A stretch of 19,515 nt of DNA from Actinomycetes bacterium (lineage in GTDB: Bacteria; Actinomycetota; Actinomycetes; Actinomycetales; Cellulomonadaceae). Positions 6,324 through 13,844 of this stretch are shown here, one piece after another. Made by a program: the position numbers and the translations under genes. Numbering within the stretch: the stretch's first letter is position 1; each line of letters begins with the position of its first letter. The stretch lies in assembly GCA_021793115.1 (NCBI GenBank), contig JAJYTJ010000043.1, positions 1-19,515 on the forward strand, in the 5' to 3' direction. The notes beneath the pieces were generated by a model. The model worked only from the letters and a program-made list of their open reading frames with translations, was not told the origin of the DNA and searched no databases.

Positions 6324-7352
6324 GTGGACGAACCGGTCGAAGCGGGGCAGCCCGACCCGCTCGTGGGGCGTGGCGCGGAGCTCGACGACCTCGACGGCCT
6401 GCTGGCGTCGGCGGCCGGGCGCGAGGGCGCGGTGGTGCTCCTCGAGGGCGAGGCGGGCATCGGCAGGACGCGGCTCGTCCGGGCGCTCGAGCACGGCGCG
6501 CGGATGCTCGACGTGGAGCTCGTCGTGCGCTCGTTCCCCGGCCCGACCGCGGCCGAGGTGGACCGCCTGCTCGACGCGCCGACGCCCCGCCCGCGCGCGG
6601 TGGTGCTCGACGACGTGCACCTCGCGGACGACGCGTCGTTGGAGGTGCTCGGCCGCTACGCGCACGCCGGACCGATCCCCGCGACCCTGCTGGTGCTCAC
6701 GGAGCGGCCGGTGCCGCACCGGGAGGCGGTGCAGCGGATGGTGGTCGCCTGGGTCCGGGCGGGCGCGCGCAACCTGGAGCTGCGCCCGCTCTCGTCCGGC
6801 GCGACCGTGGAGCTCGCCGAGCTCCTCGTCGGGCACCCGGTCGGCCCGCTGCTGCGCGGCGTGCTGTCCACGGCCGGCGGCAACCCCCGCCTGGTGACCG
6901 CCGTGGTGCGTGCCGCCGAGCACGCGGGCGCGCTGCGGTGGCACGACGACGGAGTCGTGGACCTCGAGGGGGTCGGCTGGCAGGGCGAGCTCGACGACGC
7001 CGCCCGTGCGCACCTCGCGTACCTCGAGCCCGGGGTGCTCACGCTGCTGTCGCGCGCCGCGGTGCTCGGGCCGTCGTTCGTGGTGCCCGACCTCGCAGCG
7101 CTCGCCGACGAGCCGCTCACCGACTGCTGGCGCACGCTGCGGCACGCGCTGGCCGCCGGTGTCGTCGCGGCGCGGGGCGACCGGCTCGTGTTCCGGCACG
7201 ACCTGGTGCGCACCGCGCTGTACGCGGGGCTCGACGAGGCGACCCGCCGTCGCCTGCACGTCCGGGCCGCGAGCACCCTGGGCGAGGCCGGTGCGCCGCC
7301 GCACGTCGTCGCCGCCCACCTCGAACGCGCGCAGGCGAGCCGACCCGCCTAG
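6324..7352 (+). CDS. AAA/STAND ATPase related to LuxR-family (LAL) regulators, no DNA-binding domain
   Basis: 342 aa. The N-terminus reads LVGRGAELDDLDGLLA (13-28), the usual entry to the ATPase module of large LuxR-type regulators. The Walker A is GEAGIGRT (42-49): the lysine that normally contacts phosphate is replaced by R48. Walker B is VVLDDVH (93-99), and GGNPRLV resembles the sensor region. The C-terminal part (about 215-335) is helical and ends FRHDLVRTALYAGLDEATRRRLHVRAA, the family's winged-helix segment. Full regulators exceed 800 residues and end in a LuxR helix-turn-helix; this one stops at TAG 7350-7352 and the next 30 nt lead to osmC, so the DNA-binding end is absent. No frameshift remnant is seen. 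It may be a stand-alone signalling ATPase that acts through a partner. The GTG start is supported by the TACGAT box. Confidence 0.85.
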   Translation: MDEPVEAGQPDPLVGRGAELDDLDGLLASAAGREGAVVLLEGEAGIGRTRLVRALEHGARMLDVELVVRSFPGPTAAEVDRLLDAPTPRPRAVVLDDVHLADDASLEVLGRYAHAGPIPATLLVLTERPVPHREAVQRMVVAWVRAGARNLELRPLSSGATVELAELLVGHPVGPLLRGVLSTAGGNPRLVTAVVRAAEHAGALRWHDDGVVDLEGVGWQGELDDAARAHLAYLEPGVLTLLSRAAVLGPSFVVPDLAALADEPLTDCWRTLRHALAAGVVAARGDRLVFRHDLVRTALYAGLDEATRRRLHVRAASTLGEAGAPPHVVAAHLERAQASRPA

Positions 7353-7385
7353 CGTGTGACCATCCCTTTCCCGCAGGAGGCGGTC

Positions 7386-7823
7386 ATGGCCACACGCAGT
7401 GCACGCACCGACTGGACCGGAACGCTCAACGAGGGCGGCGGGCAGGTGGACCTGCTCAGTTCGCGCGCGGGGCGCTTCGCGGTCTCCTTCCCCCGCCGGA
7501 CGGCCGACGACGCCGGGGGCGTGACGAGCCCGGAGGAGCTCATCGCCGCGGCCCACTCGTCGTGCTACGCGATGCAGCTGTCGGCGCTCGTCGCCGCGGC
7601 CGGTGGCACGCCGCGCGCGCTGGAGGTGACGGCGGACGTCACGTTGCGCCCGGACCCGGCCGGCGGCTTCGTGATCTCCGGCATCGCGCTGACGGTGCGC
7701 GGGGAGGTGGACGGGCTCGACGAGGCCGGCTTCCTCGCGCAGGCGCAGGCCGCGAAGGAGACGTGCCCGGTGTCCAAGGCGTTGACGGGGACGACGATCA
7801 CGCTGGACGCCGCGCTCACGTGA
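7386..7823 (+). CDS. OsmC/Ohr-family peroxiredoxin
   Basis: 145 aa, standard length. The family reduces organic hydroperoxides with a pair of cysteines, usually re-reduced by lipoylated proteins, in the cytoplasm. The two redox cysteines are present: C60 in AAHSSCYAM and C127 in KETCPVSKAL. The N-terminal strand region (WTGTLNEGGGQVDL) and the ISGIALTVRGEV strands match the OsmC fold; the spacing and the CPVSKAL motif favour the OsmC branch. The ATG at 7386 has an excellent ribosome site (AGGAGG, 7375-7380). The open frame begins at 7356, but those residues precede the Shine-Dalgarno. It starts 33 nt after the ATPase gene and may be cotranscribed with it. Iron uptake genes follow, which is sensible context for peroxide defence though no shared regulation is visible. 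Confidence 0.93.
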   Translation: MATRSARTDWTGTLNEGGGQVDLLSSRAGRFAVSFPRRTADDAGGVTSPEELIAAAHSSCYAMQLSALVAAAGGTPRALEVTADVTLRPDPAGGFVISGIALTVRGEVDGLDEAGFLAQAQAAKETCPVSKALTGTTITLDAALT

Positions 7824-7864
7824 TCAGCCCGTCGACGGGGCGGGTAAGGGGGACCTAAGTCCGC

Positions 7865-7883
7865 TGAGGGTAGGCAACCCTCA
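7865..7883 (+). promoter_or_regulatory. DtxR/IdeR-type iron box upstream of feoA
   Basis: The 19-mer TGAGGGTAGGCAACCCTCA has perfect 7-bp arms (TGAGGGT and ACCCTCA). It matches the DtxR/IdeR consensus TTAGGTTAGGCTAACCTAA at 14 of 19 positions, the differences being symmetric. It ends 17 nt before the feoA start, where Fe-bound repressor would block transcription. A weaker second site at 7840-7858 (12 of 19) ends in ACCTAA and could bind a second dimer. CCCGTCGACGGG (7828-7839) and CCGTCGACGG (7890-7899) flank the pair. Confidence 0.75.
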
Positions 7884-7900
7884 CCCGTACCGTCGACGGC

Positions 7901-8176
7901 ATGGACCTCAGCTGCTGCGGCGCGGGCGTGTGCGCCCGCATCCTCGGCCTCGACGTCGAGCCGGGCATGTGCCTGCGGCTGCGCGAGCTGGGGATCCGCC
8001 CCGGCGCGGTGGTCGAGGTGATGCACGACGCCGGGCGGCAGGGGCGCGTCCTCGCGCTGGGCGCCGAGCGGTTCGCGCTCGACGCGCAGACCTGCGCGCT
8101 CATCGCGGTCGAGCCGGTGGAGGTCGCGCCCGCGCCCGCGGGACCGCGCCGGCTCGCGGAGCCGGTCGCGGTATGA
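7901..8176 (+). CDS. feoA: FeoA-family ferrous iron transport protein
   Basis: 91 aa with a small SH3-like fold, the normal partner of FeoB, thought to bind FeoB on the cytoplasmic side and support Fe(II) uptake. The core signature is visible: PGMCLRLRELGIRPGAVVEVMHDAG, then GRVLALGAERFALDAQTCALIAVEPV. The N-terminus carries a CCGAGVC cluster (C5, C6, C11), and further cysteines occur at MCLRL and QTCAL; most FeoA proteins are poor in cysteine, so metal contact is possible but unproven. The start ATG at 7901 has no strong ribosome site. Its stop TGA overlaps the feoB ATG (ATGA at 8173-8176), so the two are translationally coupled. The iron box lies just upstream. Confidence 0.93.
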   Translation: MDLSCCGAGVCARILGLDVEPGMCLRLRELGIRPGAVVEVMHDAGRQGRVLALGAERFALDAQTCALIAVEPVEVAPAPAGPRRLAEPVAV

Positions 8177-10149
8177 GCTGCCACGAGCCGGCGGCGGCCG
8201 GTCCGGCCGTCGCCCTCACCGGGCGCGCCACCGTGGCGCTCGTCGGCGCGCCGAACGTGGGTAAGTCGACGCTCTTCAACGCCGCCACGGGGGCGCGGCA
8301 GCACGTCGTCAACGCGCCCGGGACCACGGTGGAACTCGCCACGGGCGTGTGGCGGGCCGCCGACGTCGAGCTCGTCGACCTCCCGGGTGCCTACTCGCTC
8401 CTGGCCCGCACGCCCGACGAGCAGGTGACGGCCGACGCCGTCGCCGGCCGCGGCGCGGTGGGCGGCGTCGACGTCGTCGTCGCCATGGTCGACGCCACCG
8501 CGGTGGCGCGCTCCCTCTACCTCGTCGGCCAGGTGGCCCGCGCCGGGACGCCCGTGGTGGTCGCCCTCACGATGCGCGACGTCGCGGCCGACCGGGGCCT
8601 CGCGCTCGACGCGGCGGCGCTCGCGGCGGCGCTCGGCGTGCCGGTGGTGGGCGTGGATCCCCGGACCGGCCACGGGGTCGCCGAGCTGGCCGCCGCGGTG
8701 CGCGGCGCGGTCGCCGCCGGGGCGCACGCCGCCCGGGTGCATGGGCCCGAGCCAGCGCCGGCGTTCGAGGAGCCACCGACGTCGGCCGCGGCGGCGGGTC
8801 CGGGCGACGACGACCCCCGGCTCGCGGAGGCCGAGGCGCTCTTCGCGTGGGTCCAGCAGGTGCTCGCGGCGGTCGAGCCCGCCGCGCCGGCGCCGGCGCG
8901 CGTGCGCCGGACGTGGTCGGACCGCGTCGACTCCGTGCTGCTGCGGCCCGCCGTGGGCATCCCGGTGCTGCTCGCGGTCATGTGGGCGGTGTTCCAGCTC
9001 GTCACGGTCGCGGCCGCGCCGCTCATGACCGCGGTGACCGGCGCGGTCGACGGGTGGTTCGGCGGGGTGCTGCGTGGCTGGTTGTCGGGGGCGCCCGCGT
9101 GGGTCGGCGGCTTCGTCGTCGACGGCGTGCTGTCCGGGGTCGCGACGGTGCTGTCGTTCGCGCCGCTCATCGCGATCATGTTCGTCGCGGTCGCGCTGCT
9201 CGAGGACTCCGGCTACCTCGCGCGCGCCGCGTTCGTCGCCGACCGGGCGATGCGGCGGCTCGGGCTGGACGGCCGCGCGGTGCTGCCGCTCGTCGTGGGG
9301 TTCGGCTGCAACGTCCCCGCTCTGGCGGCCACGCGCACGCTGCCGCACTCCCGGCAGCGGCTGCTCACCGGCCTGCTCATCCCGCTGACCAGCTGCACCG
9401 CGCGGCTCACCGTCTACCTCATGCTCGCCGCGGTCTTCTTCCCGCACGACGCGGGCACCGCGGTGTTCGCCCTGTACGTGCTCAGCGCGCTGCTCGTCGT
9501 CGGGGTCGGCCTGCTGCTGCGGCGCACGGCGTTCCGCGACCTGCGCCGCGAGCCCTTCGTCGTCGCGCTACCCGCCTACCAGCGGCCGCGGCTGCGGGCC
9601 ATCGGCACGTCGGCGTGGGTGCGCGTGTGGTCGTTCGTGCGCAAGGCCGGCTTGATCATCGTCGCGACGCTCGCGGTGGTGTGGGTGCTCATGGCGGTGC
9701 CGGCCACGGGCGGCCACGCCATCGCCGACGTGCCCGTGCAGGACTCGGTGTACGGCCGCGTCGCGGACGGGATCGCGCCCGTGTTCGCGCCCGCCGGCTA
9801 CGCCGACTGGCACGCGACCTCCGCCCTCATGACCGGGTTCGTCGCCAAGGAGGTCGTCGTCGGCTCGATGGCGCAGTCGTTCGCGGTCACCGAGCCGGCC
9901 GACCCGTCCCACCCGGGCGACCTCGGCGCGCAGCTGCGCGCGACGTTCGACCGGACGTCCAGCGGCGCGCCCGGCGCGGCGGCGTTCGCGTTCATGGTGT
10001 TCGTCCTGGCGTACACGCCGTGCCTGGCGACGATGGCCGAGCAGGCCCGGCTGTTCGGCCGGCGCTGGACCGCCGCGGCGGTGGGGGCCCAGCTGGTGCT
10101 CGCGTGGCTGCTCTCCGTGGCCGCCTTCCAGCTCGGGCGGCTGCTGTGA
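8173..10149 (+). CDS. feoB: Ferrous iron transporter FeoB
   Basis: 658 aa. FeoB moves Fe(II) across the inner membrane and has a cytoplasmic G domain. G1 is GAPNVGKS (25-32), G2 lies at GTTVE (50-54), G3 is DLPG (69-72). The G4 position reads TMRD (133-136), where NxxD is usual, so the guanine-contacting Asn is Thr here; whether specificity is altered is unknown. After a linker (about 190-245, Ala/Pro-rich) come the membrane helices from about 257, with the two Gate motifs: GCNVPA (378-383) and TSCTARLTVY (406-415). A later cysteine sits in AYTPCLATM. The protein is somewhat shorter than the enterobacterial type. It overlaps feoA and the following gene by 4 nt each (ATGA and GTGA), indicating one operon under the iron box. 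Confidence 0.97.
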   Translation: MSCHEPAAAGPAVALTGRATVALVGAPNVGKSTLFNAATGARQHVVNAPGTTVELATGVWRAADVELVDLPGAYSLLARTPDEQVTADAVAGRGAVGGVDVVVAMVDATAVARSLYLVGQVARAGTPVVVALTMRDVAADRGLALDAAALAAALGVPVVGVDPRTGHGVAELAAAVRGAVAAGAHAARVHGPEPAPAFEEPPTSAAAAGPGDDDPRLAEAEALFAWVQQVLAAVEPAAPAPARVRRTWSDRVDSVLLRPAVGIPVLLAVMWAVFQLVTVAAAPLMTAVTGAVDGWFGGVLRGWLSGAPAWVGGFVVDGVLSGVATVLSFAPLIAIMFVAVALLEDSGYLARAAFVADRAMRRLGLDGRAVLPLVVGFGCNVPALAATRTLPHSRQRLLTGLLIPLTSCTARLTVYLMLAAVFFPHDAGTAVFALYVLSALLVVGVGLLLRRTAFRDLRREPFVVALPAYQRPRLRAIGTSAWVRVWSFVRKAGLIIVATLAVVWVLMAVPATGGHAIADVPVQDSVYGRVADGIAPVFAPAGYADWHATSALMTGFVAKEVVVGSMAQSFAVTEPADPSHPGDLGAQLRATFDRTSSGAPGAAAFAFMVFVLAYTPCLATMAEQARLFGRRWTAAAVGAQLVLAWLLSVAAFQLGRLL

Positions 10150-10511
10150 CCACGCGGGCGGTGGCCGTCGCCACCGCGCGCGCGGCGGCGGCCGGGGCCG
10201 CGGGCCGGTCGGCGGCTGCTGCTCCAGGGCCGAGCGCGGGCGAGGCCGCTCCAGGGCCGGGCACGGGTCACGCGGCGGCGGGCGCCGCGTCCGTCGTCGC
10301 CCAGGTGCTGCGCGAGACCGAGCGCGGCCTGACCGCCGACCGGATCGCCGCCCGGCTCGGCGTGCCCGACGACGTCGTCGAGCTCGCGCTCGAGCACGCC
10401 GAGCGCCTCGGGCTCGTGGTCCGCTCCGCGGGCGGGTCGCCGTGCCGCACCGGGTGTCCCACCGGCCCCGACACGCCCCTCGGCTGCCACGGCTGCCCGT
10501 TCGCCCGCTGA
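10146..10511 (+). CDS. FeoC-like winged-helix protein with four-cysteine tail
   Basis: 121 aa, longer than the 75-85 aa of enterobacterial FeoC. The start GTG overlaps the feoB stop (GTGA at 10146-10149). Residues 1-48 are Ala/Gly/Pro low complexity. Residues 49-92 (VVAQVLRETERGLTADRIAARLG... VVELALEHAERLGLV) make a small winged-helix domain. The tail carries four cysteines, C100, C104, C114 and C117 (C-x3-C-x9-C-x2-C), within CRTGC and GCHGCPFA, suitable for an Fe-S cluster or another metal. FeoC proteins bind Fe-S through four conserved cysteines and are proposed to sense iron or oxygen or to protect FeoB from proteolysis. From position and architecture this is very probably the FeoC equivalent; cluster binding is inference. 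Confidence 0.85.
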   Translation: MTTRAVAVATARAAAAGAAGRSAAAAPGPSAGEAAPGPGTGHAAAGAASVVAQVLRETERGLTADRIAARLGVPDDVVELALEHAERLGLVVRSAGGSPCRTGCPTGPDTPLGCHGCPFAR

Positions 10512-10537
10512 CCTCGTCCCGCGGCGCGACGACGAGG
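10512..10537 (+). terminator. Hairpin directly after the feoC-like gene
   Basis: CCTCGTC (10512-10518) pairs perfectly with GACGAGG (10531-10537) over a 12-nt loop. It begins at the base after the stop codon. No T-tract follows, as is common in GC-rich actinobacteria. It probably ends or weakens the feo transcript before the dehydrogenase gene. Confidence 0.45.
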
Positions 10538-10609
10538 CCCGCGCGTCCGGCCGGTCGCGGCCGTGGACGTCCCGGCACGTCGCGGGGGACGGGTGGGAAA
10601 CTGCCGCGC

Positions 10610-13576
10610 ATGGCACCCACGGGCCTGGTCAGCGACCTCGTCGGCGAGCTGCGGGCTGCGGTCCGCGGCGAGGTGGACTCGTCGAGCCGGCGCCGCGCCG
10701 AGTACTCCACGGACGCGTCCAACTACCGCGTGGTGCCGCAGGTCGTCGTCTTCCCGCGGGACGTCGACGACGCGCTCGCGGCGCTCGAGGTGGCGCGGAC
10801 GGCCGGGGTGCCCGTGACGTCGCGTGGCGCCGGCACGTCCGTGGCGGGCAACGCCATCGGCCCCGGCGTGGTGCTCGACTTCTCGCGGCACGTCAACCGC
10901 ATCGTGCAGGTCGACCCGGAGGCGGCGCTCGCCACCGTGGAGCCGGGCGTGGTCATGGCCGCGCTGCAGTCCGCCGCGGCGCCGCACGGGTTGCGCTTCG
11001 GGCCCGACCCGTCGACGTGGACCCGCGCCACCCTCGGCGGGATGATCGGCAACGACGCCTGCGGCCCCCACGCGGTGGCGTACGGGCGCACGTCGGCGAA
11101 CGTGGTGTCGCTCGACGTGGTCGACGGCGCCGGGCGCCGGTTCACCGCCGGCGCGGGCTCGCTGGACGCGGTGGACGGGCTGCAGGCCCTGGTCGACGCG
11201 CACCTGGCCACGCTGCGCACGGAGCTGGGGCGGTTCGGCCGTCAGGTGTCGGGCTACCAGCTGGAGCACCTGCTGCCGGAGCACGGCACGGACCTGGCGA
11301 AGGCGCTCGTCGGGTCCGAGGGGACGCTGGTGACGGTGCTCGGGGCCACGGTGCGGCTGGTGCCGCTCGCCGCGGCGCCGGTGCTCGTCGTGCTCGGATA
11401 CCCCGACATGGCGGCCGCGGCCGACGCGGTGCCCGGGCTGCTGACCCACCGCCCGCTGGCGATCGAGGGCATGGACGCGCGCCTGGTGGACGTCGTGCGC
11501 CGGGCCCGCGGCGCGTCGGCCGTGCCTGCGCTCCCGGACGGCGGCGGGTGGCTGTTCGTCGAGCTGGGCGGCGCGACGGTGCACGAGGCCACGGCCGCCG
11601 CGCGCGCCCTGGCGGCGGACGCCGGCACCGCCGCGGTGCGCGTCTACCCGCCGGGGCCCGAGGCGTCGCGGCTGTGGAGCGTGCGCGCCGACGGCGCGGG
11701 GCTGGCCGGTCGCACGCACGCCAACGAGCAGGCGTGGCCCGGCTTCGAGGACTCCGCGGTGCCGCCCGAGCGGCTCGGCGCCTACCTGCGCGAGCTGTCG
11801 TCGCTCATGGCGGCGCACCGCGTGGACGGCATGGCCTACGGCCACTTCGGCGACGGGTGCGTGCACCTGCGGCTCGACGTGCCGCTGGAGGAGGACGGCT
11901 CGGCGCTGCGCGCCTTCATGACCGACGCCGCGCACCTCGTCGCGTCGCACGGCGGTTCGCTCTCGGGCGAGCACGGTGACGGGCGGGCCCGCTCGGAGCT
12001 GCTGCCGGTGATGTACCCGCAGCCGGTGCTGGAGCTGTTCTCGGCGGTCAAGGACCTGTTCGACCCGCACGACCTGCTCAACCCGGGCGTGCTCGTGCGG
12101 CCCCGGCCGCTCGACGCCGACCTGCGGCGGCCCGCCGCCCACCGGCTCGGTGCCGTGGGCTTCGCGTTCGGCGAGGACCACGGCGACCTCACCGCCGCGG
12201 TGCACCGCTGCGTGGGCGTCGCCAAGTGCCGCGCGGACGACTCCGCGGCCGGCGGGTTCATGTGCCCGAGCTACCTGGCGACGCACGACGAGAAGGACTC
12301 GACCCGTGGGCGCGCGCGCGTGCTGCAGGAGATGGCGAACGGGTCCCTCGTCTCGCACGGCTGGGGGTCGGCCGAGGTACGCGAGTCGCTCGACCTGTGC
12401 CTGGCGTGCAAGGCGTGCTCGTCGGACTGCCCGGCGGGTGTCGACATGGCTCGGTACAAGTCCGAGGTGCTTCACCGTACATATCGGGGACGGCTGCGCC
12501 CGGCCAGCCACTACGCGCTCGGCTGGCTGCCCCGGTGGACGCGCCTGGTGACGTCCGTGCCGGGCCTGGCCTCCGTGGCCAACGCGGTGCTGTCGGTGCG
12601 GCCGCTCGCGCGGCTGGTGCTGCGGGCCGGCGGCATGGACCCGCGCCGGCGCATGGTCCGGTTCGCTCGTCGTCCGTTCCGCGCCTGGGCCCGGGCGCAC
12701 GACGAGGTGACGGTCGCGTCCCGACCGCCGGCCACGGCCTTCGCTCCGCCGGCCGTCGGGCTTGCCGGATCGGCTCTGGGTGGAGATGCAGGCGCGGGCC
12801 GCCTGGAAGTCCACCCGGACGCGGCTACCCGGCCGGGCGCGTCGGGGCGGCAGCCGGTACTGCTGTGGACCGACTCCTTCAACGACACGCTCTCCCCGGA
12901 CGTGCCGGTCGCGGCGGTGCGGGTGCTGCGGGCCGCCGGCTACGAGGTGCTCGTGCCCGACCATGGCGCGTGCTGCGGCCTCACGTGGATCACCACGGGC
13001 CAGCTCGACGGCGCCAAGGACCGGCTGCGCCACCTGCTGGAGGTGCTCGGTCCGTTCGCCGTCAACGGCATCCCGATCGTCGGGCTCGAGCCCAGCTGCA
13101 CCGCGGTGCTCCGCTCCGACCTGCTCGACGTGCTGCCCGACGACCCGCGCGCGGTCGCGGTGGCCGGGGCCACCCGCACGCTCGCCGAGCTGCTCACGGC
13201 GCCGGCACCGGTCGGCCCCGGCGACCGGTGGACCCTGCCCGACCTGTCCGACGTCACCGCGGTGGTGCAGCCGCACTGTCACCAGCACGCGGTCATGGGC
13301 TTCGGGCCGGACCAGCGGCTCCTCGCCGCCGCGGGTGCGCGCTTCTCGACGCTCGCGGGGTGCTGCGGGCTGGCGGGCTCGTTCGGCATGGAGGCCGGCC
13401 ACTACGAGGTGTCGGTCGCCGTGGCCGAGCACGCGCTGCTGCCGGCGCTCCGCGAGGCCGCCCCCGGGGACGTCTACCTCGCCGACGGCTACTCGTGCCG
13501 CACGCAGGCCGAGCAGCTGGCCGGCGTCCACGGCGTCCACCTCGCCCAGCTCCTGGCCTCCCACCTCCCCACCTGA
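10610..13576 (+). CDS. FAD/Fe-S two-module D-2-hydroxyacid (D-lactate type) dehydrogenase
   Basis: 988 aa, close to the normal length for GlcD-GlcF-like fusions (YdiJ type). The N-terminal module is a PCMH-type FAD domain with SRGAGTSVAGNAIG (71-84) and the TLGGMIGNDACGPHAVAYGRT segment (141-161). The substrate cap and C-terminal FAD-oxidase segment follow, ending near SGEHGDGRARSELLP. The Fe-S module has C534/C540/C552 (CVGVAKC and MCPSY), then C597, C600, C603, C607 (CLACKACSSDCP), a classic 4Fe-4S set. Two CCG repeats at C788/C789 and C918/C919 resemble the heterodisulphide-reductase domain. It should oxidise a D-2-hydroxyacid and pass electrons to the membrane quinone pool; substrate is not readable. 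The ATG at 10610 has no clear Shine-Dalgarno; GAAACT (10598-10603) lies 6 nt upstream, so a leaderless start is possible. It starts 98 nt after feoC. Confidence 0.93.
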   Translation: MAPTGLVSDLVGELRAAVRGEVDSSSRRRAEYSTDASNYRVVPQVVVFPRDVDDALAALEVARTAGVPVTSRGAGTSVAGNAIGPGVVLDFSRHVNRIVQVDPEAALATVEPGVVMAALQSAAAPHGLRFGPDPSTWTRATLGGMIGNDACGPHAVAYGRTSANVVSLDVVDGAGRRFTAGAGSLDAVDGLQALVDAHLATLRTELGRFGRQVSGYQLEHLLPEHGTDLAKALVGSEGTLVTVLGATVRLVPLAAAPVLVVLGYPDMAAAADAVPGLLTHRPLAIEGMDARLVDVVRRARGASAVPALPDGGGWLFVELGGATVHEATAAARALAADAGTAAVRVYPPGPEASRLWSVRADGAGLAGRTHANEQAWPGFEDSAVPPERLGAYLRELSSLMAAHRVDGMAYGHFGDGCVHLRLDVPLEEDGSALRAFMTDAAHLVASHGGSLSGEHGDGRARSELLPVMYPQPVLELFSAVKDLFDPHDLLNPGVLVRPRPLDADLRRPAAHRLGAVGFAFGEDHGDLTAAVHRCVGVAKCRADDSAAGGFMCPSYLATHDEKDSTRGRARVLQEMANGSLVSHGWGSAEVRESLDLCLACKACSSDCPAGVDMARYKSEVLHRTYRGRLRPASHYALGWLPRWTRLVTSVPGLASVANAVLSVRPLARLVLRAGGMDPRRRMVRFARRPFRAWARAHDEVTVASRPPATAFAPPAVGLAGSALGGDAGAGRLEVHPDAATRPGASGRQPVLLWTDSFNDTLSPDVPVAAVRVLRAAGYEVLVPDHGACCGLTWITTGQLDGAKDRLRHLLEVLGPFAVNGIPIVGLEPSCTAVLRSDLLDVLPDDPRAVAVAGATRTLAELLTAPAPVGPGDRWTLPDLSDVTAVVQPHCHQHAVMGFGPDQRLLAAAGARFSTLAGCCGLAGSFGMEAGHYEVSVAVAEHALLPALREAAPGDVYLADGYSCRTQAEQLAGVHGVHLAQLLASHLPT

Positions 13577-13579
13577 CCG

Positions 13580-13631
13580 CCCCCGTCCCCCGTCCCCCGT
13601 CCCCCGCCCCCCGTCCCCCGTCCCCGTCCCC
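13580..13631. repeat. C-tract repeat, minus-strand G-quadruplex motif
   Basis: Eight runs of four to six C are separated mostly by GT (runs at 13580-13584, 13587-13591, 13594-13598, 13601-13605, 13607-13612, 13615-13619, 13622-13625, 13628-13631), starting 4 nt after the dehydrogenase stop. The minus strand therefore has many G-runs with 1-2 nt loops, ideal for a quadruplex. The plus-strand RNA would be C-rich and unstructured, a shape compatible with a Rho-type site. Confidence 0.8.
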
Positions 13632-13777
13632 GGACTGGAACGGACACGCGTAGACATGCTGGTGTCACGAGTCCGTTGGTTCCACTGCCGGAGCGGGGAC
13701 GCGGTGCTGCCCGGGGACTGGAACGGACACGCGTAGACACGCCGGTGCCACGACTCCGTTCGTTCCACTGCCGGAGC

Positions 13778-13796
13778 GGGGCGGGGCGGGGCGGGG
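13778..13796 (+). other. Perfect G-quadruplex motif
   Basis: Four runs of GGGG (13778-13781, 13783-13786, 13788-13791, 13793-13796) are separated by single C residues. G4 with 1-nt loops is the most stable class of parallel quadruplex. It sits between copies 2 and 3 of the hairpin repeat, about 43 bp before the putative -10 box of the thiamine-binding-like gene. Confidence 0.85.
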
Positions 13797-13838
13797 ACTG
13801 GAACGGACACGCGCGGACACGCCGTCGGGGATGCTTCA

Positions 13839-13844
13839 TACGTT
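13839..13844 (+). promoter_or_regulatory. Putative -10 box for the MTH1187-type gene
   Basis: TACGTT matches TANNNT and lies 22 nt before the ATG at 13867. A GACA-like -35 (CGGACA, 13814-13819) sits 19 nt upstream and is part of the repeat copy 3. The spacing is longer than ideal, so the -35 is uncertain. Confidence 0.4.

Noticed and set aside
7350..7385. Frameshifted remnant of a LuxR helix-turn-helix after the ATPase gene
   Set aside because: The 33 bp between the stop and the OsmC start cannot hold one, and no HTH-like residues occur in the other frames nearby.
7828..7839. CCCGTCGACGGG as an OsmC gene terminator
   Set aside because: The palindrome has no loop of its own and no following T-tract; its second copy at 7890-7899 argues for another role or chance.
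13637..13804. Reading GGAAC in each hairpin repeat as an ECF sigma -35
   Set aside because: The nearest CGTC/CGTT is at 18 nt in copy 3 and much further in the other copies, so spacing is inconsistent.
10268..13810. 1180-aa minus-strand open frame opposite the dehydrogenase
   Set aside because: Composition is Arg/His/Gly-rich with no motif, and the plus strand has an unmistakable FAD/Fe-S enzyme.
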